Notes: generated by a model not told the origin, from the sequence alone. 64,000 nucleotides of DNA from Nocardia aurea (GCF_003123685.1 NZ_QCYJ01000144.1:103490-167489); one strand, 5' to 3'; shown: positions 45,482 to 54,720, numbered from the stretch's first letter. Numbers and translations: made by a program.

Positions 45482-46152
45482 CGGAACTCATCGCAACGCA
45501 CCTGCTCCGCCTCCGGGTCACGCCGTAACCACGCGATATGTCTGCCGTCCACCGAGGCCGTGCCGACCACCCGAAGGCCCGCCCCGTCCGCGACCTCGTC
45601 CGCGTGTTCGATGCCGACACGGGACCAGGGGAACCACGCGCCGACCCCGGACCGTGATTCCAACCGGATCGGGCGGGTCACCACACCTGTTCCAGGAACG
45701 GCGAATTCGACGATGGCCAGCCCGTCGTGGGCGAGCAGTTCGGCGGTGCGCGCGAGGATGCGCCCCGGATCGCCGCCGATGCCGATATTGCCGTCGGCCA
45801 GCAGGGCATACGCCCAGCGTCCGGTCCCCGGTAACGGGCCGAACAGATCGCGATGCAGCGCCGGTGCGCCACGGAACCTGGTGATGTGCACCGCCGCGGG
45901 CGAGATGTCGACGCCGAGGGCGAGGACCCCGCGGCGCAGCAATCGCGCGACGAGCCTGCCGGGACCGCAGCCCAGGTCGAGCGTCGGTCCGTCACAGCAG
46001 GCGGTCAGCGCCGAATCCGCCCGGTGCTCGGCCCCGGACAGCCCGAGCCAACGCCGGGTCGGCAGCCGATGACGCATTCCGTCGTCGCTGCGTATCCAAC
46101 ATCGCTCCCCCGCGAGCATGCGATCGAACACGTCGAAATCGGTGCCGCTCAC
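45478..46152 (-). CDS. Class I SAM-dependent methyltransferase
   Basis: 224 residues. SAM-binding motif LDLGCGPGRLVARLLRRG near 58-75, then GVDISPAAVHITR, and DGLAIVEFAVPGTGV in the motif III region. Starts GTG overlapping the DUF2064 gene's stop (GTGA) and ends in ATGA with the oxidoreductase gene. In such clusters it may methylate a sugar or lipid intermediate; the acceptor is unknown. Confidence 0.87.
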   Translation of the reverse strand: MSGTDFDVFDRMLAGERCWIRSDDGMRHRLPTRRWLGLSGAEHRADSALTACCDGPTLDLGCGPGRLVARLLRRGVLALGVDISPAAVHITRFRGAPALHRDLFGPLPGTGRWAYALLADGNIGIGGDPGRILARTAELLAHDGLAIVEFAVPGTGVVTRPIRLESRSGVGAWFPWSRVGIEHADEVADGAGLRVVGTASVDGRHIAWLRRDPEAEQVRCDEFR

Positions 46153-46829
46153 CGTGTCACCAGCCCGTGTTCGCGCACGGCGTCGACGGTCGCGGCGAAA
46201 CGTCCACCCGAGACCGCCGCCACCGCCACCGCATCGGCGAAGGTATCCACATCCCGAAAGGTGGGCAGGTCACGCACTCGGAAACCACAGTGGCGCACCA
46301 TGTCACGGGTCATCTCACCGGTGCGAGAGGTCGACATCGGCACCCCCGAGAGCAGATGCGCCGGCTGCGGCACCGGCAGTCCGAGCGCCCACCATCCGCC
46401 GTCCTCGGCGGGTCCGAGCAATACCGAATCGTCCTCGGCCAGCCATCGCGCGGCGGCGCCGAGCACGTCGGGACCGACCTGCGGGGTGTCCATCCCGATC
46501 TGGAGGACAGGACCGCCGAACCGGGCGGCGTCGGCGTGCGCGTTCGCGAGCCTGGTGCCGAAATCGGGTCCGCGCTGCGGAAATACCACGAATTCCTCCA
46601 GTGCCCGCGCCAATTCCGCACCGCGTTCGGCGACGGCGAGATCACCGGTGAACGCGACCACCCGGTGGGTGACCCCGCTGCGTGTCACCGCGTCGAGAGT
46701 GTCGAGCAGCGACGCCGCGGCCACCAGGGCCGCCGCGCGCGGATCGAGCGGCGGGGTCAGCCTGGTCTTGGCGAATCCGGCGATCGGCGCCTTGGCGATG
46801 ACGAGCAGCGTCGTCTCGCGGCCGGTCAT
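46149..46829 (-). CDS. DUF2064 / TIGR04282-type glycosyltransferase-like protein
   Basis: 226 residues starting MTGRETTLLVIAKAPIAGFAKTR. The KAPxxGxxKTRL motif, the GPDFGTRLANAHADA stretch and LQIGMDTPQVG, then LGPAEDGGWWALGL are those of the DUF2064 family. These have a nucleotide-diphospho-sugar transferase fold related to FbiD/CofC-type guanylyltransferases. The ATG at 46829 overlaps the GT2 stop (ATGA). It probably activates a phospho-compound or sugar for the pathway of this cluster. Confidence 0.87.
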   Translation of the reverse strand: MTGRETTLLVIAKAPIAGFAKTRLTPPLDPRAAALVAAASLLDTLDAVTRSGVTHRVVAFTGDLAVAERGAELARALEEFVVFPQRGPDFGTRLANAHADAARFGGPVLQIGMDTPQVGPDVLGAAARWLAEDDSVLLGPAEDGGWWALGLPVPQPAHLLSGVPMSTSRTGEMTRDMVRHCGFRVRDLPTFRDVDTFADAVAVAAVSGGRFAATVDAVREHGLVTR

Positions 46830-47497
46830 CGCAGCACCGCCAGGAAATCCCTGGTGGCGCGCACCGTGCCGAGCCACGATCCCGACACCTTGGATCGGCC
46901 GCCCGACCTGGGCCGATAGCTGATATCCCGTTCGACGACCCGCCATCCCGAACCGGCCGCCCCGACCAGCAGTTCCAGGGGATATCCGGAGCGGGGATGC
47001 AGCGGCCCCAGCGACAGCACGGTGCTGCGCCGGGCCACCCGCATGGCGGCGATATCGTGCACGGGGAGTCCGTACCTGTGCCGCAGCCTGCGGGCGATCA
47101 GGATATTGCCCATCCGCGCGTGCCACGGCCACACCCCCGCGCCGACCGGGCGACGCCGCCCCACCGCGAGATCGACTCCGCCACGGACCAATTCGACGAG
47201 ATCGGGCAGTTCGGCGGGATCCATCGACCCGTCGCCGTCCAGTACCGCGACCAATTCGGTGCGGGCCGCGTGGATACCCGCCTGCACCGCCGAGCCGTAA
47301 CCGGGGCGTTCCTCGCGGACCACGGTCGCGCCGCGACTGCGGGCGACGGCGTCGGTGCCATCGGTCGACCCGTTGTCGACGACCAGTGCGTGATATCCGG
47401 CGGGGATCGCCGCGAGGACATCCGGCAATGATTCAGCTTCGTCTCGACACGGAATAACCACGGTCACTCCGTGCGGATCAACGTGGGCTTCGGTCAC
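46826..47497 (-). CDS. Family 2 glycosyltransferase
   Basis: 223 residues, GT-A fold. VTVVIPCRDEAESLPDVLAA near 11-30, ALVVDNGSTDGTDAVARS, the DxD motif AVLDGDGSMDPAELPDLV near 90, and a C-terminal SGYPLELLVGAAGSGWRVVE with YRPRSGGRSKVSGSW, as in polyprenyl-phosphate glycosyltransferases. It is first in the minus-strand operon and divergent from the multi-pass membrane protein gene, a likely user of its polyprenyl-linked sugar product. Confidence 0.9.
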   Translation of the reverse strand: MTEAHVDPHGVTVVIPCRDEAESLPDVLAAIPAGYHALVVDNGSTDGTDAVARSRGATVVREERPGYGSAVQAGIHAARTELVAVLDGDGSMDPAELPDLVELVRGGVDLAVGRRRPVGAGVWPWHARMGNILIARRLRHRYGLPVHDIAAMRVARRSTVLSLGPLHPRSGYPLELLVGAAGSGWRVVERDISYRPRSGGRSKVSGSWLGTVRATRDFLAVLR

Positions 47498-47542
47498 GGT
47501 TCGACGCTATGCGGTGCGGGATCGATCGGCGGTCGAAATCCT

Positions 47543-47559
47543 GTGACGAAACAGTGACG
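47543..47559. promoter_or_regulatory. 11-bp-spaced direct repeat in divergent promoter
   Basis: GTGACG at 47543-47548 and again at 47554-47559, one helical turn apart, in the 114-base gap between the GT2 operon and the membrane-protein/two-component operon. This is the geometry of OmpR-family response regulator sites, and the cluster encodes such a regulator at 49104. Confidence 0.45.
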
Positions 47560-47611
47560 GTGCCTGAAAAACGGTCTGGAACTGCGGTAACCACCGATAC
47601 GGCACCCTAGG

Positions 47612-49099
47612 GTGAGAGCCGTGCACGACGTCGAAGACGCCATCGAGCAGGAATCCGCGCAACAGCCGAGATTCCGGTGGCGGGGCGAGATCACCGCCGC
47701 GGGGATCGCCGCCACATTGGTCGCCGCGGCCTTCATCGTTCCGCGAATCCACAGCGAACAGTGGCGAGCCACGCTGTACGCGGGCTCGGCGCCGATCTTC
47801 GGGAACTGGCTACCGCATATCGGCTGGGGTACGGGACCCGCCGTCATCGTGGCCTGTCTGGTGATCCTCCGGGGACCGGACCTGGCGGCACGACTCCCGT
47901 GGCAGCGGCTGCTGGCTACGGCCTGGCTCACCGCGCTGGCCTGGGCCTTCGCACTCGCCATGGTCGACGGATGGCGGCGCGGCTTCACCGACCACCTCAC
48001 CGACGGTCACGAATACCTGCACGAGGTGCCGGGCATCACCGACATTCCCGCCGCGCTGCGTGGTTTCTCGGACCGCATCCTCGATTTCCAGCCGGATTCG
48101 TGGACCACGCACGTCTCCGGGCATCCGCCCGCCGCGCTGCTGTTCTTCGTCGCCCTGGACCGGATCGGTCTCGGCGGCGGGACCTGGGCGGCGACGGCCT
48201 GCCTCCTGATCGGCACGAGCACCGTGGTGGCGGTCGCGGTGACGCTGCGGGCCCTGGGCGCCGAGGAACGCGCGCGCACCGCGCTGCCGTACCTGGCGCT
48301 GGCGCCCGCCGCGATCTGGATCGCCGTCTCCGCCGACGCGATGTTCGCCGGTGTCACCGCGTGGGCCGTCGCCCTGCTCGCGATCGCGACCCGTCACCGC
48401 GCGGCGCGCACCCCGGCCGGAGAAATATCGGCCGCCGAATCCGCCGTCTCACACCACACCGGTCGTGGCCGCTTCGAACGCCGTACCGCCGAATCCGTGA
48501 TCACCGCTCCACAGCGCGGGGGTCGACCGCTGATCGCGGCGTCCGCCGGTGTGTTGTTCGGACTCGGGATCTACCTCAACTACGGCCTGGTGCTGATGGC
48601 CTTTCCCGCGGTGGCGGTATTGATCGCCGGACGCACCGCACGCCCGCTGCTCCCCGCGGCGGCGGGCGCGGCGGCGGTGGTCGCGGTGTTCACCGCCTCG
48701 GGATTCTGCTGGTTCGACGGCTATCACCTGGTGATCGAACGCTACTACCAGGGCATCGCCACCGAACGTCCCTACTCGTACTACTGGTGGGGCAACCTCG
48801 CCGCCACCCTGTGCGCGGTCGGACTCGCCACCGCGGCGGGCCTGGCCCGCGCTCTGGCCCCGCGCACGCTGCGGGCACTCGACCCGGCGGCGCTGCTGGT
48901 CGTCGCCGCGCTGTGCGCGATCATCGCCGCGGACATCAGCGGACTCAGCAAAGCCGAAACCGAGCGGATCTGGTTACCGTTCGATGTGTGGCTGCTCGCC
49001 GCGACAGCTTTGCTGCCCCGGTCCCACGCCAGGGTCTGGCTCGCGATCCAGGCGGCGGGCACGCTCACGCTCGTCCATCTGGTCCTGACGAATTGGTGA
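47612..49099 (+). CDS. Multi-pass membrane protein, probable GT-C-type transferase
   Basis: 495 residues with about ten to eleven transmembrane helices. A large first external loop carries acidic residues (RRGFTDHLTDGHEYLHEVPG, then DFQPDSWTTHVSGHPPAALL). That arrangement, Asp/Glu in an early loop of a polytopic protein, is typical of polyprenyl-phosphate-sugar-using mannosyl/arabinosyltransferases of mycolata. A polar cytoplasmic stretch with Arg/His splits it near 270. The start is GTG 47612; GTG 47621 is an alternative. Operon with the response regulator that starts five bases after its stop. Confidence 0.75.
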   Translation: MRAVHDVEDAIEQESAQQPRFRWRGEITAAGIAATLVAAAFIVPRIHSEQWRATLYAGSAPIFGNWLPHIGWGTGPAVIVACLVILRGPDLAARLPWQRLLATAWLTALAWAFALAMVDGWRRGFTDHLTDGHEYLHEVPGITDIPAALRGFSDRILDFQPDSWTTHVSGHPPAALLFFVALDRIGLGGGTWAATACLLIGTSTVVAVAVTLRALGAEERARTALPYLALAPAAIWIAVSADAMFAGVTAWAVALLAIATRHRAARTPAGEISAAESAVSHHTGRGRFERRTAESVITAPQRGGRPLIAASAGVLFGLGIYLNYGLVLMAFPAVAVLIAGRTARPLLPAAAGAAAVVAVFTASGFCWFDGYHLVIERYYQGIATERPYSYYWWGNLAATLCAVGLATAAGLARALAPRTLRALDPAALLVVAALCAIIAADISGLSKAETERIWLPFDVWLLAATALLPRSHARVWLAIQAAGTLTLVHLVLTNW

Positions 49100-49103
49100 C
49101 ACC

Positions 49104-49802
49104 ATGTGCATTCTCATCGCCGACGACGATCCCGTCGTCCGGGACGTGGTCCGGCGCTACCTCGAACGCGACGGCCACACCGTGCGCGAAACCGTCGACG
49201 GCGCGACGACGACGGCCGCGCTGGCCGAGGAGGGCGACGCGGTGGAACTGGCGGTACTCGACGTGATGATGCCCGCGCCGGACGGGATCGAGATCTGCCG
49301 GGCCATCCGGTCCGGTCCGCGCCCGGACACCCCGATCATCCTGCTCACCGCACTCGGCGACGAGGACGACCGGGTTCTCGGACTGGAGGCGGGCGCGGAC
49401 GACTACGTCACCAAACCGTTCAGCCCCCGTGAGTTGGCGCTGCGGGTGGCCTCGGTCCTGCGGCGCGCGCAACCGGTCCGCGAGAACGGCCACCAGGTGC
49501 TGCGCGACGGCCCCATCGAAGTGCGTCCCGCCGCGCGCCTGACACTGGTCGACGGCGAACCCGTCGATCTGACCCCGCGCGAACTCGACCTGCTGGTCTT
49601 CCTGCTCCGACATCCCGGCGAGGTCTTCAGCCGGGAGGAACTGCTCGCGCGGGTGTGGGGTTGGGATTTCGGCGATCTGTCCACCGTCACCGTGCACATC
49701 AAACGGTTGCGCGCCAAACTCGGCGACCGGCACCGCATCGACACCGTCTGGGGGCGCGGCTACGCCTGGGGACGTACCGATTCCGGAGGAAACCATGCCT
49801 GA
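49104..49802 (+). CDS. OmpR-family response regulator
   Basis: 232 residues. Receiver: LIADDDPVVRDVVRRYL near 4-20, phospho-acceptor AVLDVMMPAPDGIEI near 50, YVTKPFSPRELALR near 100. DNA-binding winged helix: LTPRELDLLVFLLRHPGEVF, then HIKRLRAKLGDRHRI. The C-terminus overlaps the kinase gene by eight bases, so the two are a cognate pair. The probable target is the GTGACG repeat in the divergent promoter at 47543. Confidence 0.93.
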   Translation: MCILIADDDPVVRDVVRRYLERDGHTVRETVDGATTTAALAEEGDAVELAVLDVMMPAPDGIEICRAIRSGPRPDTPIILLTALGDEDDRVLGLEAGADDYVTKPFSPRELALRVASVLRRAQPVRENGHQVLRDGPIEVRPAARLTLVDGEPVDLTPRELDLLVFLLRHPGEVFSREELLARVWGWDFGDLSTVTVHIKRLRAKLGDRHRIDTVWGRGYAWGRTDSGGNHA

Positions 49803-50820
49803 GGACACCGTCGCGCTGATCGCGTTCTCGCTCGCCTGTTCGGTGCCGGTGGTGCTGATCGGCGCGCTGATACTGCGCGCCAACAGCAATCGATCGCTGA
49901 CGGTCAGCATGGCCGTGCTCGTCCTGATCCCGACGCTGGCGACCTTGGCGGGCATCATCGGCGTGAGCGGTCTGATGTTCACCCACGAATTGCAGCGCAC
50001 CGCCGTGGTTCTGGCGGTCGTCGCCGCCGTCACCGTGCCCGCGGCGATTCTGCTCGGGCGTGAGCAGGCGCGCAAAACGGTGTGGGAGAAGCAGATCAGG
50101 GATCAGGAGCGCGCGGCCGAGAAATCCCGGCGCGAACTGGTCGCCTGGGTCAGCCACGATCTGCGCACGCCGCTCGCCGGGATCAGGGCGATGGCCGAGG
50201 CCCTCGCCGACGGTGTCGTGAGCGGTCGCGACGATGTCGCGGGGTACGCCGCGCAGATCGGGTGCGAGACCGACCGGCTGTCCAGAATGGTCGACGACCT
50301 GTTCGAGATGTCGAAGATCAACGCGGGCGCGCTGCGACTGGAGTTGGAACCGGTGGACCTGCGCGAACTGATCGACGAGGTGCTCGCGGCCAACCGGACC
50401 ACCGCCGAACGCGCCCGCATCACCCTGCGCGCCGAGCAGCCCGAGCACCGGATCATGGTGACCGCCAGCGACCAGGCCCTCGGCCGAGTACTCACCAACC
50501 TGGTCTCCAACGCCATCGCCCACACCCCGCCCGGCGGCGAGGTGTCGCTGTCGGCGGGCACCACCGACGGCCAGGCGTGGGCGCGCGTCGACGACACCGG
50601 CCCCGGCATCTCGGAAGCCGACCTGCCCCGCATCTTCGACGTCGCCTACCGCGGCACCGCCGCGCGTTCCCCGGTCGCGGCCGACGGGGTTCCCGCGGGC
50701 AGCGGTATGGGCCTGGCCATCGCCGCCGGACTCGTCCAGGCGCACCACGGCGACATCACCGTCGTCAACCGCGACAAGGGCAGCCGTTTCGAAGTGCGAT
50801 TACCGCTGTCGAAGAACTGA
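49795..50820 (+). CDS. Sensor histidine kinase of the envelope cluster
   Basis: 341 residues. Two N-terminal transmembrane helices (about 7-27 and 40-60) plus a third hydrophobic stretch near 72-88, almost no extracytoplasmic domain, then a linker and the His box VSHDLRTPLAGIRAMAEAL near 118-136. The ATPase part has LTNLVSNAIAHTPPGGE, DDTGPGISEADLPRIFD and GSGMGLAIAAGLVQAHHGD. The lack of an external sensor suggests it reads a membrane or partner-protein signal, possibly the neighbouring polytopic protein. Confidence 0.93.
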   Translation: MPEDTVALIAFSLACSVPVVLIGALILRANSNRSLTVSMAVLVLIPTLATLAGIIGVSGLMFTHELQRTAVVLAVVAAVTVPAAILLGREQARKTVWEKQIRDQERAAEKSRRELVAWVSHDLRTPLAGIRAMAEALADGVVSGRDDVAGYAAQIGCETDRLSRMVDDLFEMSKINAGALRLELEPVDLRELIDEVLAANRTTAERARITLRAEQPEHRIMVTASDQALGRVLTNLVSNAIAHTPPGGEVSLSAGTTDGQAWARVDDTGPGISEADLPRIFDVAYRGTAARSPVAADGVPAGSGMGLAIAAGLVQAHHGDITVVNRDKGSRFEVRLPLSKN

Positions 50821-50838
50821 ATCCACACGCACCGAATC

Positions 50839-51894
50839 TCACACGCTCGGCGCGCAGACTCCCGCGCTTTCACGCAGCGGCTCGAAGGCGAAGCGGGCCA
50901 GACCGTCGAGCGGATCCACGGTCGCGACGAAACCCAGTGCGCGCGCGGCCCTTCCCGGATCGGCGACGATATGGCGCACATCCCCGGCCCGGTAGCCGCC
51001 GGTGACCACCGGTTCCGGTCCGCCGCGTGCCACGGCCAGGGTCGCGGCGACCTCGAGAATCGAGATCGGGCGTCCGGAGGAGATATTGAGCGCCTGGAAG
51101 CCGGGCAACGGCCGTTCGACGGCGGCCAGATTCGCGGCCGCGATATCGGCGACGTGCACGAAATCCCGCATCTGCCCACCGTCCTCGAAAACCCGTGGCG
51201 GCTGCCCGACCTCGAGCGCGGAGCGGAAGATCGCCGCCACCCCGGAATACGGTGTGTCCCTGGGCATATCTGGACCGAAGACATTGTGGTAGCGCAGGGC
51301 CGCGACCGTCGATCCGGTAGCGGCGGCCCACGCGGCCGCGTAGTTCTCCTGCGCGAGTTTGCTCGCCGCGTACAGACTTCTCGGCCGCAGCGGCGCGTCC
51401 TCGTCGACGGTGTCCCAGGTCAGCGATTCGCCGTCGGGGCCACGGTATTCGAAGATTCCGGCCGCGAGATCCTCCGGTCGACGAGAGGCGACCTCGACTC
51501 GGCCGCACCGCTGACCGAAATAGCGCCCCTCGCCGTAGACCACCATGGACGACGCCAGCACGAGCCTGCGACAGCCCGCCCGGTCCATGGCGGCGCACAG
51601 CACGGCGGTGCCGACATCGTTGTGACTGGCATAGGCGGGCGCGTCCTGCGCGCTCACGCCCGCGCCGACCACCGCGGCCTGGTGGCAGACCACGTCGATT
51701 CCGTGCAGTACGCCGTCCAACGCCGCGCCGTCGCGCACGTCGATTCGCGCCACACCCGGTGGCGCTGTCGCGTCGGGGCCGTGCGCGGCGGGCACCATGA
51801 GATCGATCGGGACCACCTCGTGTCCCGCGCCGGTCAGCGCGCGGTAGACGTGCGATCCGATGAATCCGGCCGCGCCGGTCAGCAGGACTCTCAT
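50839..51894 (-). CDS. NAD-dependent sugar epimerase/dehydratase
   Basis: 351 residues of the extended short-chain dehydrogenase family. MRVLLTGAAGFIGSHVYRAL at 1-20 binds NAD, VVCHQAAVVGAG follows, and the catalytic YAASKLAQENYAAAW gives the YxxxK pair, as in UDP-glucose 4-epimerases. The ATG at 51894 has GGTGAG close by; a GTG three codons earlier is possible. It converges with the sensor kinase gene and completes the sugar-handling set of the cluster. The nucleotide-sugar substrate is not predictable. Confidence 0.88.
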   Translation of the reverse strand: MRVLLTGAAGFIGSHVYRALTGAGHEVVPIDLMVPAAHGPDATAPPGVARIDVRDGAALDGVLHGIDVVCHQAAVVGAGVSAQDAPAYASHNDVGTAVLCAAMDRAGCRRLVLASSMVVYGEGRYFGQRCGRVEVASRRPEDLAAGIFEYRGPDGESLTWDTVDEDAPLRPRSLYAASKLAQENYAAAWAAATGSTVAALRYHNVFGPDMPRDTPYSGVAAIFRSALEVGQPPRVFEDGGQMRDFVHVADIAAANLAAVERPLPGFQALNISSGRPISILEVAATLAVARGGPEPVVTGGYRAGDVRHIVADPGRAARALGFVATVDPLDGLARFAFEPLRESAGVCAPSV

Positions 51895-52011
51895 GCCGCT
51901 CACCGGCGCGATTCCGGCCGGTGTACCGCGCCCATCACCACTCGCCGGTCTCGTGTCATACCCCGATCGTGCCCGGTCGTGCCGGGATGCGGGAGTACCC
52001 GCGCCGGAGCG

Positions 52012-53133
52012 TCAGATTTCGGTCACGGTTGCCGCGCCACCGCTGTGGTCCGTCACGACCACTTTTCCCTCCTCGCCGGGGGCGACGAAACCCAGCAGGG
52101 AGGCCGCCTCGGCGCGCACCGCCTCCTCGTCACCGGGGGTGAGCGGATGCCAGGGGATGACGCGGACGGTGGCGCCGTCCAGCGCCCACCGGCCGTGGAC
52201 GAAACCGTCGACCAGGTACACGGGCACCCCCGCGGACGCCTCCGCGGCGGTGCGCGCGCGGTCCTCCTCGCTGATCATCCGGCGGCGGTCCTTGTGGCCG
52301 AGCAGGGCATTGTCGAAGGCGGGCAGGAAACGGACCGGCACGGGCAGGTCCGGATCGGCCAGTGGCGCGTCCTGGACGTCGAACAGCACCTTGTGCTTGT
52401 CGTCGGTGAAGACGCGCAGGCGGTCGCGCATATCGTCGATCACCTCGGCCAGCCTGGTGACACCCGCCCACGCCTGCATATCGGCGACGGTCGCCGGGCC
52501 GTAGGCGGCCAGGTAGCGCAGGATCAACTGCTCGGGGTCTGGCTCGGTGCCCATCGGGTCACCGATCCATTCGTCGGCCAGGCTCATCGTCACGTAGCGA
52601 TTGCGCCACCTGCCCCACTCGCCGGTCTCGGGACCGTGCGCCATCGGTACCAGCATCTCCACCGATTCCGCGAGTCTGCGGGGCAGTCGATCGGGAAAAC
52701 GCTCGGCGAGCAGCTTCCCGAAATCGCTACGGCTCAACGTCTTCCCCGCGAGAATCTCGCGTCCGACGGCGGCGAGTTCGTCGTGGTCGATACCGTCGAT
52801 CTCGTCACGGAAATACGGTGCGCGCAGCGCCGCGTGCACGATCGGGCGCACCGTCGGGCGCAGCCAGCGGAAATCCTGCGCGGTGGCCAGGTGCACGGTG
52901 CGACGGATCATGGTGGAGCGCACCAGCTTCCGCTCGCGCAGCAGCGTCGCCAGCTCGTCGTGGTCGAAATCCGCCAGCCGCGACCACAATCCGACATACG
53001 GCCAGTTCGGTTCCTGCCCCTGCACGGCGACCACGTGCCGGACCAGCTCGAGCGGACCGATCGGGGACCGCTCGGCCAACATCTGACGCACCAGCAGGGT
53101 CCGGTTCAGCGCACGCAGCGAAAGTTCCGTCAT
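52012..53133 (-). CDS. Winged-helix DNA-binding protein, AlkX/AlkZ-like (HTH_42)
   Basis: 373 residues of the family of E. coli YcaQ/AlkX and Streptomyces AlkZ, DNA glycosylases that unhook crosslinks or remove alkylated bases. The QxQ signature appears as VVAVQGQEPNWPYVGLWSR near 35-53, followed by LVRSTMIRRTVHLATAQDF and RWALDGATVRVIPWHPLT. ATG at 53133 with GGAGAAG nine bases before. Many actinobacterial members are untested, so a glycosylase role is by homology only. It is monocistronic. Confidence 0.85.
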   Translation of the reverse strand: MTELSLRALNRTLLVRQMLAERSPIGPLELVRHVVAVQGQEPNWPYVGLWSRLADFDHDELATLLRERKLVRSTMIRRTVHLATAQDFRWLRPTVRPIVHAALRAPYFRDEIDGIDHDELAAVGREILAGKTLSRSDFGKLLAERFPDRLPRRLAESVEMLVPMAHGPETGEWGRWRNRYVTMSLADEWIGDPMGTEPDPEQLILRYLAAYGPATVADMQAWAGVTRLAEVIDDMRDRLRVFTDDKHKVLFDVQDAPLADPDLPVPVRFLPAFDNALLGHKDRRRMISEEDRARTAAEASAGVPVYLVDGFVHGRWALDGATVRVIPWHPLTPGDEEAVRAEAASLLGFVAPGEEGKVVVTDHSGGAATVTEI

Positions 53134-53214
53134 GAATGAATCTTCTCCGACACCACCGACAGATCGGCGCGGCCACCGGTGCGCGGACGACGACATCGGC
53201 CGTGAACGCCCGAT

Positions 53215-54720
53215 TCAGCGGTTCGGATCGCAACGTCCCGGTTCGATCAGCGCGCTGTCGCACGGCTCGTTCCCGTGTGCGCGCAGCACCTCGGCCCCGA
53301 TATCGGCGGTCAGGTAGTGCAGGAAACTCGCCGCCAGGGAGTCGCCGGGCAGGTCACCGTTGCTGTAGGCGTACTCGACGCCCCAGAACGGATACGAGCG
53401 GTCGATGGCCCGCTGCCGGTCGGCGGCAACCCCGTCGACGGTGACGATCCGCATATCGGCCTTGCGGGCCTCGGCGAGTTCGCTGTAGCCGATGGCGCCG
53501 GGGATCTCGGCGACGGCCTTGTGCATATCCTTCGTCACCGGGACGTCGCAGTAGGTGCCCGCGGTGTCCTTGATCGCCGTACAGCTCTGGTGCGGACGTT
53601 CGGTCCGGCCGCCGCCGAGCATCCTGCGCTCGAACAGCGTGCGGGTGCCCGAGCCGGGTGTGCGATCCACCAGCACCACAGGCAGGTCCGGTCCGCCGAT
53701 CTGATTCCACCTGGTGATCCTGCCCTGGAACAGGTCGTCGATCTGCTTCGCGCTCAGATCGGTGACGCCGAGATCCTCGTGCACGATCACGGTGAACATC
53801 GACAGCGCGAGCGGGCGCGCGAGCAGCGCCGGATAGCCGGGTCCCTTGGCGCCGTCGCTGATGGTGATCAGCGACGGGTCGGGGCCAGCCTCGGTCACGC
53901 GGTCCAGTCCGCGTTCGGTACCGGCGAAATCGAAGACGAATTCGGCCCCGGTGCAACGCTTCCCGTACTGGGCGGCGGCGTCGCGGATCACCGGCTCGAA
54001 AGCGGAGGAACCGACGACGGTCAGTTTTCCCGACGCGCAGTCGAGCGGATCGGGCCGCGGCTCGACCAGTGTGACGACGAACTGCACCACGATCACCAGC
54101 ACCAGGAAGGCCATCAGCGCCAGCATCACCCGCGACACCCCGGTACGGCTCCTGGTCTCGGTGACGCGCCCGCGCCTGATCCCGCCGAGCAGAACCGGAT
54201 CGGGATATTCGCCGCTGCCCTCCGAACGTTGCAGAATCGCGAGCACCTTGTAGTGATCGCCGCGATTCAACGGCACCTTGGGCAGGTCGATCACGCCGAT
54301 GTGGCCGCCGGTGTCCTCTCGGACGCCGATACCGGAATTGGGGCCGAGGGAGTCGGCCAGATCCTGATCGCTGAGTTCGGTCACCGCCATGCCGACCACC
54401 CGTCGCTGCGGAAAGCGCAGGTGCAATCCGACCCGGGCGACCGGGGCCAGATAGTCGGCGGCCTCGATCGTCGAGGTTCCGCTGTTCTCGATCCGCACCA
54501 GCACGATCGACAGGTCGCGCATATGCGCACCGGCATCCCGGCGCAGCTGCGTCAGCACCCCGGGAAATACCGCTTCGACCTCACCGGTGACCGGCGTGTC
54601 CATCTGCACGCGATAGCCGAGCCTGCGGCGTCCGCCGATCACGAACTCCCACAGGAACGCGGCGACCGGTATCACGATACCGATCAGCGCCAGTATCGTG
54701 TCGACCGGAAAATCTCCCAC
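53215..54720 (-). CDS. Membrane-anchored PstS-like substrate-binding protein
   Basis: 501 residues. One N-terminal helix (about 8-26), then a beta-rich domain of about 150 residues (RDLSIVLVRIENSGTSTIE) and a second transmembrane helix near 200-222. The external half is a phosphate-binding-protein-like domain (LTVVGSSAFEPVIRDAAAQY, LFQGRITRWNQIGGPD, then DRTPGSGTRTLFE), with two cysteine pairs. No permease or ATPase genes are nearby, so it is not an ordinary ABC component. It may be a sensor or scaffold using the anion-binding fold. Starts at 54720 in a 126-base gap after the PHP gene. Confidence 0.8.
   Translation of the reverse strand: MGDFPVDTILALIGIVIPVAAFLWEFVIGGRRRLGYRVQMDTPVTGEVEAVFPGVLTQLRRDAGAHMRDLSIVLVRIENSGTSTIEAADYLAPVARVGLHLRFPQRRVVGMAVTELSDQDLADSLGPNSGIGVREDTGGHIGVIDLPKVPLNRGDHYKVLAILQRSEGSGEYPDPVLLGGIRRGRVTETRSRTGVSRVMLALMAFLVLVIVVQFVVTLVEPRPDPLDCASGKLTVVGSSAFEPVIRDAAAQYGKRCTGAEFVFDFAGTERGLDRVTEAGPDPSLITISDGAKGPGYPALLARPLALSMFTVIVHEDLGVTDLSAKQIDDLFQGRITRWNQIGGPDLPVVLVDRTPGSGTRTLFERRMLGGGRTERPHQSCTAIKDTAGTYCDVPVTKDMHKAVAEIPGAIGYSELAEARKADMRIVTVDGVAADRQRAIDRSYPFWGVEYAYSNGDLPGDSLAASFLHYLTADIGAEVLRAHGNEPCDSALIEPGRCDPNR

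Noticed and set aside
46149..47132. Extended 327-codon version of the DUF2064 gene
   Set aside because: The first ~100 codons overlap GT2 out of frame; the family N-terminus begins at 46829.
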